A stretch of DNA of 64,000 nt from AP-15 sp963781215 (GTDB lineage: Bacteria; Pseudomonadota; Alphaproteobacteria; ATCC43930; CGMCC-115725): contig CAWAFE010000015.1 of the NCBI GenBank assembly GCA_963781215.1, positions 1 to 64,000 on the forward strand, written 5' to 3'. The notes beneath the pieces were generated by a model. That model saw only the letters and a program-made list of their open reading frames with translations, searched no databases and was not told the DNA's origin. The position numbers were made by a program, and so were the translations under genes. Positions 1 through 8,101 of the stretch are shown in pieces. Each line of letters starts with the position of its first letter. Positions within the stretch are counted from its first letter, which is position 1.

Positions 1-182
1 ATCGACGATCCTGGCCGCTTCAGGTCCTCGAAGACTGTGGGCGCGCATTTCGGAGTGACTCCGAAAAGATATACTCGCCGGGACTTTCGGGGCCGCCTGG
101 GCCGTAGTGAAGTGGACCCCAGGCGCAGGACCATTGACGCCGGATTGTTAGTTGTAAGCGCTGCCGTTCCGACCTCGTCAAA

Positions 183-360
183 TCAAGCTACAAGGACTTG
201 TGGTGGCTGTTGCGGCTGTGGGTATGTGGGCAACGCGTCGGCGTTGTCCAACCCGCGGGCAACGACCCGCGGGGTCATATCCACAGCCCTCTCGCCGAGC
301 GCGCCGTTGCGCCAAACCGCCATCGGCGTCTGGTTGGCCAGCGCCTGATGCGGCCAGCGC
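183..360 (-). pseudogene. transposase C-terminal remnant (IS3/IS481-type integrase core)
   Basis: Only the tail of a DDE transposase remains. Read on the minus strand it gives RWPHQALANQTPMAVWR, the C-terminal signature of rve-type (IS3/IS481-like) transposases, then about 40 more residues to a TGA at 183-185. Upstream the frame loses similarity and meets a stop near 400, so the rest of the gene is gone. A GTAAGCG-starting stretch at 154-181, just after the stop, could be the terminal inverted repeat of the same element. This is a guess, since no partner end is visible. I recognise nothing else in 1-182 or 361-600. Confidence 0.55.
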
Positions 361-600
361 CCGCCGCCCGGGGACGAGCTGTTGGTGCCAGACTTGGATC
401 ATATCCGGCCAGGTTTCCGACTTCACCCTCACGTGTAGGCGCCCGATCAAAATGTCACCTCTGTGCCGATTACAGACGACGCTTCCCGCGGATTTGCAGG
501 GGTGTCGAGGGTGACAGTGCCGAGCATGGGCGTTGCGCGAGGTTGCAAAGGCTCGATCTGCTCTTTGAGACGGCTGCTGCGGGCGCGAGGCGCCGGTCAG

Positions 601-1781
601 CTAGTGTCCTGCCCCGCAATTATCGGGTAATATTTCCTGGTGCGTCAATGCTGGGGGGTTGCGGATGGCGCGTCCGATCAAGCGGCTGCAGGCTGAGCCG
701 GGGGTGATGGCGGAACTGCGACGGCGGTCGCGGTCCTCGACAATTGGCGTGCGCGACCGCGACCGCGCCGAGATCATCCTGCTTCGCGTCGCGGGGCTTG
801 GCGTTGCCGCCGTCGCCGAACGGCTGGGCACGACGGCAAAGCGCGTCTCGCTGTGGTCCTCCCGCTTTGCCCGGTTGGGGCTGGATGGGCTTGGCGATGA
901 ACCGGGTCGGGGTCGCAAGGCCTCGATTGCGGCGGCGACAGTGGCGCGCGTCATTGCCGAGGCGACGCGCCCGCCGCCCGGCCGACAGCGCTGGAGCATT
1001 CGTTCGATGGCCCGCCACGCCGGCGTTTCGGCCAGTTCGGTGCAGCGCATCTGGTCCGGCAACGAGATCAAGCCGCACCGGATAAAGACCTTCAAATTGT
1101 CCAACGACCCGCGGTTCGAAGAGAAGTTCTGGGACGTGATCGGTCTCTATCTCGACCCGCCTGACCACGCGCTGGTGCTGTGCTGCGATGAGAAAAGCCA
1201 GTGTCAGGCGCTCGAACGCACCCAGCTCGGCTTGCCGCTGGCGGCCAAGCGTCCGCGCACGATGACGCACGATTATGTCCGCCATGGCACAATCACCTTG
1301 TTCGCCGCCCTTGAGCAAATCACGGGCAAGCTGATCGCGCGCACCGAGGCGAGCCATACCCACGTCGAATGGCGGCGTTTTCTCAAGCAGATCGACCGCG
1401 AGACGCCACGCGATCTCGCCCTGCATCTGATCGCCGACAATTATGCCACCCACAAGCACCCCAAGGTGCAGGCGTGGCTGCGGCGGCATCCCCGCTTTAC
1501 CATGCATTTCACGCCGACGTCATCGTCCTGGCTCAATTTGGTCGAGCGCTTCTTCGCCGATCTGACAGGCGAGGTCATCCGCGCCGGCAGCTTCGCCTCG
1601 GTCAACCAACTCGTCCGCGACATCAAGACCTATCTGGCGCAGCGCAACGCCGATCCCAAACCCTATGTCTGGCGGGCGCAGGGGGCGGCGATTCTCGCCA
1701 AAATCAAACGCGCCCGCGCCGCACTGGACAACACCGCCGCAGCATGAGTTCTTGCACGGCAATTGAGAGCCAGGACACTAG
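601..1781 (+). mobile_element. IS630-family insertion sequence (IS870-like, CTAG target)
   Basis: A complete element of about 1.18 kb. Both borders read CTAG (601-604 and 1778-1781). The terminal inverted repeats 601-621 and 1761-1781 match at 18 of 21 positions, with the outer 11 bases (ctagtgtcctg) perfect. It carries one intact transposase gene. IS630 elements insert at TA, and the IS870-like branch prefers CTAG, which fits. The right border supplies the TAG stop codon of the neighbouring GFA-family gene. Intact ends and an intact transposase suggest recent arrival. Confidence 0.85.
665..1747 (+). CDS. IS630-family transposase
   Basis: A DDE transposase of 360 residues that cuts and joins the surrounding IS. 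The N-terminal third is a helix-turn-helix/winged-helix region. The catalytic DDE core follows, with the first Asp in CCDEKSQCQALERTQ, the second in HLIADNYATHKHPKV and the Glu in SWLNLVERFFADLTGEV. These are the standard IS630 core motifs, and the length is normal for the family. ATG at 665 was preferred over a TTG six bases upstream. The frame is undamaged, so the element could be active. Confidence 0.9.
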   Translation: MARPIKRLQAEPGVMAELRRRSRSSTIGVRDRDRAEIILLRVAGLGVAAVAERLGTTAKRVSLWSSRFARLGLDGLGDEPGRGRKASIAAATVARVIAEATRPPPGRQRWSIRSMARHAGVSASSVQRIWSGNEIKPHRIKTFKLSNDPRFEEKFWDVIGLYLDPPDHALVLCCDEKSQCQALERTQLGLPLAAKRPRTMTHDYVRHGTITLFAALEQITGKLIARTEASHTHVEWRRFLKQIDRETPRDLALHLIADNYATHKHPKVQAWLRRHPRFTMHFTPTSSSWLNLVERFFADLTGEVIRAGSFASVNQLVRDIKTYLAQRNADPKPYVWRAQGAAILAKIKRARAALDNTAAA

Positions 1782-2188
1782 GTGGCCGGCTGCACCTCGA
1801 AAATCTCATCGCTCTGCGGGAGCGTGATCCAGGGCTGTTTGCTGCGGGTCCAGATATGCCTTGTCGGTCGCAACCAAGAGGTATCGTCTAGCGTGCCCCC
1901 GCGCACTCGAACCACGCCATCCCTCGGCATGCCACAAACCCAGGAGCCGCACTCCGGACACACCAACCGGGTGTTGACGCGCCCGCTGTCCGCGGCGCGC
2001 TGGAGCGGTCGCGGCTCGATTCCGCTGAGATGAAAGGCGGTCTCCGTCACGACGAGCCCCAAAGAGAAGGCGCTGCTCGTCAGACGCTGGCAATCGGTGC
2101 AGTGGCATGTGTAGACCAGCTGCGGAGCTTGCGTGATCTCGTAGCGGATCTTGCCGCATTGGCAGCCGCCGATTTGGGGCAGTTTCAT
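1778..2188 (-). CDS. GFA family protein (glutathione-dependent formaldehyde-activating enzyme-like)
   Basis: A 136-residue zinc protein of the GFA/Mss4-like fold. Zinc-binding cysteines are visible as CQCGKIRYE near the N-terminus, CHCTDCQR around residue 30 and CPECGSW around residue 78. The founding member acts on the glutathione-formaldehyde adduct, but most family members have unknown substrates, so no reaction is assigned. The TAG stop overlaps the CTAG target of the adjacent IS630 element. The insertion therefore hit the last codon and kept the stop. The protein looks full length. Confidence 0.85.
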   Translation of the reverse strand: MKLPQIGGCQCGKIRYEITQAPQLVYTCHCTDCQRLTSSAFSLGLVVTETAFHLSGIEPRPLQRAADSGRVNTRLVCPECGSWVCGMPRDGVVRVRGGTLDDTSWLRPTRHIWTRSKQPWITLPQSDEIFEVQPAT

Positions 2189-2215
2189 CGCGCTCTCCTC
2201 TTTGCGTGGCCGCTG

Positions 2216-2851
2216 CTAGTCCCGGTACGGCTGACCCCAGCGGTCCGCGTAGACGATATCATCAACGCGAACACGGCGAACCGGCCCGAAGCGGCCCATC
2301 GGGTAGCCGATCGGCAGAAGGGCGTACGAGTGCACCTCGGCCGGTAAGCCGAAAGCGGCCTCGACCTCCTTCTCGAAGTTCAGGTATAGCGTCGTCAAGG
2401 TCGCACCGAGACCGAGCGCGCGCGCCGCCAGCAGCATGTTCTGGACGGCCGGATAGACCGATGAGCCGGCCGTGCGGCCGGGGTTTGCTCCCTCCATGCA
2501 CGGGACGATCCACACCGGGGCCTCATGGATATGGTCGGCCAGATATTGGGCTGCATTGAGCATGCGCGCGAACCGCTCCGGGCTCGTTCCGGGAGCCGGT
2601 TTTCCCGTTCGATATCGAGGGCTCACCACCTCGTCCCAGGCCCGCTTGTAATAGGAGCCGACCGTCTGCTTGACTATGGGGTCCCGGACGACCAGGAACC
2701 GCCAGCGCTGCATGTTGCCGCCGGACGGCGCGGACACGCCCGCTTCCAGGATTTGTCGGATCAACTCGACCGGTACGGGGTCCGGCTTCAAGCGCCGCAT
2801 CGATCGGGTCGTCGCCATGATCTCAAACAGGTCTGGGGTGTTCTCCGGCAT
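2216..2851 (-). CDS. nitroreductase family protein
   Basis: An FMN-dependent NAD(P)H oxidoreductase of the nitroreductase superfamily, 211 residues. The N-terminal FMN-phosphate site appears as TTRSMRRLKPDPVP, followed by the conserved SAPSGGNMQRWRFLVV segment. The C-terminal part has the usual GLGATLTTL and LLPIGYPMGR stretches. The start is the ATG at 2851, because the family begins about ten residues before the TTRSMR motif. The longer open frame upstream is antisense to the MetE-like fragment. The substrate is unknown. Confidence 0.88.
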   Translation of the reverse strand: MPENTPDLFEIMATTRSMRRLKPDPVPVELIRQILEAGVSAPSGGNMQRWRFLVVRDPIVKQTVGSYYKRAWDEVVSPRYRTGKPAPGTSPERFARMLNAAQYLADHIHEAPVWIVPCMEGANPGRTAGSSVYPAVQNMLLAARALGLGATLTTLYLNFEKEVEAAFGLPAEVHSYALLPIGYPMGRFGPVRRVRVDDIVYADRWGQPYRD

Positions 2852-2938
2852 GACATCCTCAAAGGCGAGACTACTTCCCCGTCTCGCAATGACGTAAAAG
2901 GGCTGGGCTACAATACGCCATGAAACGGGGAGGTTGCG

Positions 2939-3292
2939 ATGAGCGATATGTCGGGGCCGCCGTTCCGGGCCGACCATGTCGGCAGCTTGCTGCAGCCGGC
3001 GGTGTTGCTGCGCGCGCGGGCCGGGCAGCAGGCAGGGCGGATTTCGGCTGGGGAGCTGCGGCGGGTCGAGGATGGGGCCATTCGCGATCTCGTTCGGATG
3101 CAGCAGGAGGTCGGGCTCCAGGGTGTGACCGACGGCGAGTTCCGCCGCGGGTCGTGGCACATGGATTTTCTCTACCGCGTCGGCGGGGTCGGCAAATCGA
3201 ACCACACCCTGCGCATGCAATTCTGCAGAAAGCCGGCACCGGTCGAAGCAGCCCTGGGTACGCTCCACACTGGCGAAGTCCCGGCCATTTGA
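2939..3292 (+). pseudogene. truncated MetE-like methyltransferase (N-terminal copy)
   Basis: An N-terminal fragment of 117 residues of a cobalamin-independent methionine-synthase-like protein (C-terminal MetE/UROD-type barrel). It begins MSDMSGPPFRADHVGSLL and runs to HTGEVPAI, where it stops. It closely matches the first part of the longer copy at 4092-5217 and ends about 50 bases before a toxin-antitoxin pair. The zinc and substrate residues lie in the missing part, so it cannot be an active enzyme. The best reading is a partial duplication left when the toxin-antitoxin cassette arrived. Confidence 0.7.
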
Positions 3293-3304
3293 AAATTTGA
3301 TGCC

Positions 3305-3333
3305 TTGACATCAGTCATTAAGACATCAATGAT
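3305..3333 (+). promoter_or_regulatory. candidate promoter and operator of the toxin-antitoxin pair
   Basis: A perfect -35 hexamer TTGACA (3305-3310) is followed after 17 bases by AATGAT (3328-3333, four of six matches to the -10 consensus). The expected transcription start is then near 3340, right at the ATG at 3341, so the mRNA may be leaderless. The 7-base direct repeat gacatca occurs twice inside the promoter and could be the site where the antitoxin represses its own operon. This is inference from sequence only. Confidence 0.4.
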
Positions 3334-3340
3334 GCCGCAT

Positions 3341-3637
3341 ATGCGGACGACGCTGACGCTCGATGACGATCTCGCCGGACTGTTGAAAGAGCGCGCGCGG
3401 GAACTCGGCCTGCCGTTTAAGGAAGCTGTCAATCGGGCGATTCGCGCCGGCATCGGCGAGCCCGCCGAGACGCGCCATCCCGCCCCGAAGACGATTTCGC
3501 ATTCCTTCGGATTCAGGCCGGGCGTCGATCTCGACAAGCTCGGGCAGCTGGCGGATGAGCTGGAGGCGGAGGCTCTCGCGGAAAAAATCGATGATTTTGC
3601 CCGACGTAAACGTCCTCGTTCACGCGCACAACGCTGA
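3341..3637 (+). CDS. type II antitoxin, VapB/DUF2191-like
   Basis: A 98-residue antitoxin. The N-terminus MRTTLTLDDDLAGLLKERA is a typical ribbon-helix-helix DNA-binding start of VapB-like proteins. The acidic C-terminal part (LADELEAEALAEKIDDF) is suited to wrap the toxin. The 3' end overlaps the toxin start by 47 bases. ATG at 3341 was chosen because family members begin at MRTTLTL. Two further ATGs at 3329 and 3332 are in frame but lie inside the proposed -10 box. Confidence 0.75.
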   Translation: MRTTLTLDDDLAGLLKERARELGLPFKEAVNRAIRAGIGEPAETRHPAPKTISHSFGFRPGVDLDKLGQLADELEAEALAEKIDDFARRKRPRSRAQR

Positions 3638-4034
3638 CTCCGCGCTTCATGACAGGGCCAATCTGTGGTGGGACGCCTGTCTTTCGGGGACCGAAGGCGT
3701 CGGACTCGCCTGGGCCGCCGTGCTCGGTTTTGTCCGCATCACGACCAACCGCAGGGTGGTGGTGCGTCCGCTTTCGGTTCAGCGGGTAATGGAGCAGCTT
3801 CAGGCTTGGCTGGCGTTGCCGCATGTTCATATCGCGCAGCCGTCGAACACGCACTTTGCGCGGCTTCGGGCTGAGCTCGAGCGTCTCGGGACCGCCGGCA
3901 ATCTCACCACGGATGCCCACTTGGCGGTGCTTGCGATGGAGCGCGGGTATGTCTTGTACTCTACAGATGCGGATTTTGCCCGATTTGCCGGTCTTCGTTG
4001 GGTGAACCCCTGCAAGGAAGCCCGAGGGTCATGA
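3591..4034 (+). CDS. PIN-domain toxin (VapC family)
   Basis: A 147-residue PIN-domain ribonuclease, the toxin half of the pair. The acidic Mg-binding residues are visible in MILPDVNVLVHAHN (Asp 5), in LTTDAHLAVLA and in YSTDADFARF. VapC toxins cleave tRNA or rRNA, but the target of this one cannot be told from sequence. The start ATG at 3591 lies inside the antitoxin gene, the usual translational coupling. The pair sits between two copies of a MetE-like gene, which suggests horizontal arrival. The reading frame is intact. Confidence 0.85.
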   Translation: MILPDVNVLVHAHNADSALHDRANLWWDACLSGTEGVGLAWAAVLGFVRITTNRRVVVRPLSVQRVMEQLQAWLALPHVHIAQPSNTHFARLRAELERLGTAGNLTTDAHLAVLAMERGYVLYSTDADFARFAGLRWVNPCKEARGS

Positions 4035-4091
4035 TCGGGTGAAGGACGTGGAATCGGCGTATTACAGCCGTCTTGAAATGGGAGGGTTCCA

Positions 4092-5217
4092 GTGACCGAT
4101 CTGTCGGGTCCGCCGTTTCGCGCCGATCATGTCGGGAGCCTGTTGCGGCCGCCTGAATTGCTGCGGGCGCGGGCGGATCATCAGGCCGGCCGGCTCTCGG
4201 CCGGGGAGCTGCGGCGGGTCGAGGATGCGGCGATCCGCGACTGCGGCGCGGATGCAGCAGGAGGTCGGGCTCCAGGGTGTGACCGACGGCGAGTTCCGCC
4301 GCGGCTCGTGGCACATGGATTTCCTCTACCGCGTCGGCGGGGTCGCCAAGACCGACCAGACATTGCGCCTCCCGTTCAGAAACGAGGCCGGCACGGTTGA
4401 GGCCGCGCTCGGAGCGTTTCGCATTGGCGGCAAGCTCTCGCTCGACGAGACGATCTTCGGCGAGGATTTTGCCTTTCTGAAATCGGCGGCACCGGCGGGG
4501 ACGACCCCGAAGCTGACGATCCCGTCGCCCTCGATGCTGCACTACCGCGGCGGCCGGGCGGCGATCGACGCGAATGTCTATCCCGACATGGAGGAATTCT
4601 GGGCCGACCTCGCCCGGGTCTATGCCGCGGAGATCGCGGCGTTGCACGGTCTCGGCTGCACCTATCTGCAGCTCGACGACACCAGCCTCGCCTACCTGAA
4701 CGACCCGGCGCAGCGCGCCTATGTGACCGGCATCGGCGGCGACGGCGACACCCAGCACCTGACCAACATCAAGGTCATCAACGCGGCACTCGCCGGCCGG
4801 CCCGCCGGCATGACCGTGTGCACCCATATGTGCCGCGGCAATTTCCGTTCTTCGTGGATGGCCGAGGGCGGCTACGACCATGTCGCCGAGGCGCTGTTCG
4901 GCGAATTGACGGTCGACGGCTTCTTTCTCGAATATGACGACTCGCGCTCGGGCGGGTTCGAACCGCTGCGCTTTGTGCCGCGCGGCAGCAAGAAGGTCGT
5001 GCTCGGCCTGGTCACCAGCAAGCGCGCCGCCCTCGAAAGCAAGGACGATTTGAAGCGCCGGATCGACGAGGCGGCGAAATACGTGCCGCTCGACCAGCTC
5101 TGCCTCTCGCCGCAATGCGGTTTTTCGTCGACCGTCGACGGCAACGCGCTGACGATCGAGGAGCAGGCCGCCAAGCTCCGCCTTGTGGTCGACACCGCGC
5201 GCGAAGTTTGGGGCTGA
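4092..5217 (+). pseudogene. MetE-like methyltransferase (cobalamin-independent methionine synthase family), one frameshift
   Basis: Full-length relative of the YxjG/YxjH-type 5-methyltetrahydropteroyltriglutamate-homocysteine methyltransferases, about 374 residues. It starts at GTG 4092 (MTDLSGPPFRADHVGSLLRP). The frame breaks near 4245: the segment up to MQQEVGLQGVTDGEFRRGSW has one base more than the duplicate at 2939-3292. The rest is well conserved, with CTYLQLDDTSLAYL, CTHMCRGNFRSSW and the zinc region LCLSPQCGFSSTVDGN. Without the extra base the gene would be intact, so it may be functional in the organism. Small MetE-like proteins of this kind often have undefined substrates. Confidence 0.78.
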
Positions 5218-5248
5218 GCGCGTCGCATGGGGGAAGGGATTGCTGCCG

Positions 5249-6128
5249 ATGCGCGTGGTAACCTATAGCCAAGGGCTGCGGATCGACGAGCCGACCCTTG
5301 TCGCCACCCTCGCCATCTTCTGTGAAAAGACTTGGCTTCCCTACGAGCGCGTCGGCGATACGATGCAGAAGGTGCTCGAAGAAGCCGAAGCCCTGCCCGA
5401 TGCGGTCGCGGCGCTGAGAGAGGACACTGTGCGCCAGGATGTCCGCCAGTGGGACGCCGCCTTGGACGATCTGTTCAAGGAGCAAATCTTCGAGCGGCTC
5501 CCCGGGCCGAGTGCCACCAATCATGCCGCGCACCGTCACGAATTCGACGGCCAGTCGATACGCGAGATCGTCGGCGCCCCGAAATCGATTTACGAGAGGC
5601 TGGCGCTGCGGTTTCACTTTACGCGCGGGGATCTGCCGGGGATCGAAATGTTCGAACTCGAGAACGGCAAGTGGCGAGATCGATCTTGCCCAGAGCGTGA
5701 TCTTTCTAAACCTGCCCAAGCTGCCGCCAATCGAGCCGAAGCGAATCCTCGACCTGCGCGCCGACGCGCAAGCCCACGGGCTCAAAGAATTTTGGGAGAT
5801 GATCGAGCACGAGTACCGGCTGGCTCAAGCCCAAGGGCAGCCGAATGCGGCGAGAGCGGAAAAGATCCGGGCGGATTTCGAAACATGGAGCCGCGAGCGG
5901 TTTCGTTTGCGAGGGCTGACTGCCGGTCTCGGGCTGGTGACGACGCTGGCGGCTTATGCCTGGGATCCCGCGGGAATCGCCGGCGCCGCGGAAGCGATAT
6001 TGCTCGGCGCGGCGGCAAGCACCGTGCCCGCCTGGTTCGGCGAGCTGAATGCATGGTGGGTCGGCTACAAGAAGACCCAAACCCAGGCGTTCGGGTGCCT
6101 GTCACGGATTGATCGCAGGATCGACTAG
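5249..6128 (+). pseudogene. uncharacterised protein, interrupted by a frameshift
   Basis: Unrecognised protein. The first part, MRVVTYSQGLRIDEPTLVAT, runs to about 5683 (MFELENGKWR). The frame then shifts by one base and continues as EIDLAQSVIFLNLPKLPPIEPKRI through a charged helical stretch (EFWEMIEHEYRLAQAQGQ) to a stop at 6128. The C-terminal half has a hydrophobic segment (LTAGLGLVTTLAAYAWDPAG, then AAEAILLGAAASTVPAW) that may lie in or on the membrane. The coding bias on both sides of the break supports one gene of about 292 residues. No function is suggested. It follows the MetE-like gene by 31 bases. Confidence 0.55.
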
Positions 6129-6157
6129 GGATCGATCCCGGCGTGGCGGCCGCTGGC

Positions 6158-6815
6158 TCAGAGCGCCTTGCGGAAGGTGAGGTTGATCCGGCGGCGGCCG
6201 GTTAGCGGGTGGTCGCCGTCGGCCAATGGTGCGATGCCGTGATAGAAGAGGCGCGACGCGCCGCCCCAGACTGCGACATCGCCGCTCGCCAGCGGGATAT
6301 GCCGCGGCCTGTCGCCTCGGCGGTTGCCGCCGAACAGAAACACCGCCGGCAGGCCGAGCGAGACCGACACAATCGGCGCCGTCATGTCGCGCTCGTCCTC
6401 GTCGCGGTGCAATGACAATTTGGCGCCGGGTTCGTAGGCGTTGATCAGGCAGGCGTCGGGGGCGAAGCCGTCGTAGCCGGCCGCGGCCGCCGCATCCGCA
6501 GCCAACGCTCGGAACAGCGGCGGCATCGCCGGCCAGCGGCGGCCGGTCGTCGGTTCGAGCGCGTCGTAGCGATAGCCGCTCCGGTCGGTCACCCAGCCAG
6601 CCCGGCCGCAATTGGTCATCGCCACCGACATTCGGAACCCGCCCGGCGTGACCATGTGGCGGAACGGCGCCGCTCGCGGCGACCGCCGCCACTGCAGCGA
6701 CCAAATCCGCCGCCTCCCGCCGCGCGAAGCCGCGCAGCAGGACCGCTCCTTCGGCGAGACGCTCTATGCGCTCGCCGAAGAGATCGCCCGATCCGGGCGC
6801 GAAGGCCGCCGTCTC
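6158..6815 (-). pseudogene. alkB: AlkB-like DNA/RNA demethylase (2OG-Fe(II) oxygenase), one frameshift
   Basis: Oxidative repair enzyme that removes methyl groups from 1-methyladenine and 3-methylcytosine. The main part is clear: MVTPGGFRMSVAMTNCGRAG, the HxD iron ligands in LSLHRDEDERD, the distal histidine in SRLFYHGIAPL and the 2-oxoglutarate-binding arginine in RRINLTFRKAL. The N-terminal DLFGERIERLAEGAVLLRGF lies in another frame and joins near 6665, where one extra base interrupts an expected FRHMVTPGG. No canonical start codon is seen before that segment, so the 5' limit is approximate. It directly follows the beta-propeller gene. Confidence 0.75.
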
Positions 6816-7860
6816 AGCCGCAGGCGACCGCGTAGACGTCGCGGACCCCTTCGGGGAGCCGGCTCTCGCTCCAGCTCTTGCCGCCGTCCTGGGTGCCGAA
6901 CACCTGGCCAAAGCGCGAGACGCCGTAGACCTGGCTCGGGTCCTTGGGATGCACCGCGACCCCCATCATCGTCGCCTCGGCCTTGATGCCGTGGTCGAAC
7001 CGCTTCCAGGTCTGGCCGACATCCTGGCTGCGCCAGATCGAGCCGTCGGTGCTGCGCGCCGCCGGGCTCAGGCAGGCGAACATGACCTTGGGGTCGTGCG
7101 GCGAGACGCGGATGTCGCGGCCATAGGTCAGCGGCGAGAAGCGGCCGATCTCCATGTCCTGCCAATGGTCGCCGTGGTCGCCGCTGCGGAAGAGGCCCAT
7201 GCGGTTGGCCAGAAACACGGTGCCGGGCGCGGCGGCGCTGCAGGCGAGCGCGTGGCCGTCGAGCATGCCCTCGATCTCGGTCTGGCTGCCGATCCGGCTC
7301 TTGTATTTCGGCTGCTCGCAAAAGCGGATCAGATCGGCGGTGCAGTCTTCCCAGCTCTCGCCGCGGTTGCGGCTGCGCATCGCACCATTGGCTTCGAGCG
7401 TCGCATAGACGTCGTCGGGCGAATTGGGATCGATGTCGAGCCGCATGACCCGGCAGGCAAAAGCCATGATCACCCGGTCGGGCAGGCCTGGATCGGCCGT
7501 CTTGCGCCAGGTGTCGCCGCCGTCGTCGCTGCGATAGACCGCGGGCGGGGTGGCGCCGGCATAGACAATTCGCGGGTTCTTCGGATGGATGCAGACCGAC
7601 CAGATGTCGGCATCCTCGGGCAGGTTCAGCCGCTCCCAGCGCGCCCCGCGGTTGCTGCTGCGATAGCTGCCCTTGGTGGTGCCGATATAAACGACATCCG
7701 GGTTTTCCGGGTGCACCGTGATCGCATGGACCTCGGTCCCTTCCGGCAGGCCGTTGGTCAGGTGCTCCCATCCCTGGTCGCCGACGGTCTGGCGAAAAAC
7801 GCCGCCGAGCGTCCCGCCCATCGACCGCGCCGCGCCGGCGTAGACATGTGTATCCGCCAT
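6814..7860 (-). CDS. BNR/Asp-box beta-propeller protein (sialidase/VPS10-like fold)
   Basis: A 348-residue protein with at least six Asp-box-like repeats, each ending a propeller blade: YRSSNRGARWE, YRSDDGGDTWRK, MRSRNRGESWE, FRSGDHGDHWQD, WRSQDVGQTWKR and FGTQDGGKSWSE. This is the fold of sialidases, photosystem-II assembly factors and Vps10-like domains. No sialidase catalytic residues can be recognised, so the role is open. There is no signal peptide. The start ATG at 7860 has GGAGG a few bases upstream, so a longer upstream open frame was not used. Confidence 0.8.
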   Translation of the reverse strand: MADTHVYAGAARSMGGTLGGVFRQTVGDQGWEHLTNGLPEGTEVHAITVHPENPDVVYIGTTKGSYRSSNRGARWERLNLPEDADIWSVCIHPKNPRIVYAGATPPAVYRSDDGGDTWRKTADPGLPDRVIMAFACRVMRLDIDPNSPDDVYATLEANGAMRSRNRGESWEDCTADLIRFCEQPKYKSRIGSQTEIEGMLDGHALACSAAAPGTVFLANRMGLFRSGDHGDHWQDMEIGRFSPLTYGRDIRVSPHDPKVMFACLSPAARSTDGSIWRSQDVGQTWKRFDHGIKAEATMMGVAVHPKDPSQVYGVSRFGQVFGTQDGGKSWSESRLPEGVRDVYAVACG

Positions 7861-8101
7861 CAAATCCTCCCTCGGCTGGAATGCGGCCGGCATCATAGCG
7901 CCCAACGGCCGCGCGGCACAAAGCTTTACCGCCCGCGCCCCGCGCAGAGCGGTCATCGCCGCGGCGTTGCTTCCGGCCGGCAAATTCGCCGCGCGGCCGC
8001 AGCCGGGACAAACCGTCGGCGAACCTTGCTGCACGCTTCTCCAATTCTTTCCGATCGCGCGCTATGATCGCGCGCCCGCTCCAGGTTCCGGGGAGGCGAG
8101 G

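Noticed and set aside
154..181. GTAAGCG-type end as an IS66 terminal repeat
   Set aside because: The adjacent transposase remnant is of the rve type, not IS66 TnpC, and no partner repeat is visible, so the family cannot be named.
6814..7860. Asp-box protein as a sialidase
   Set aside because: Asp-boxes are present, but the arginine triad and catalytic Tyr/Glu of sialidases could not be found, so only the fold is claimed.
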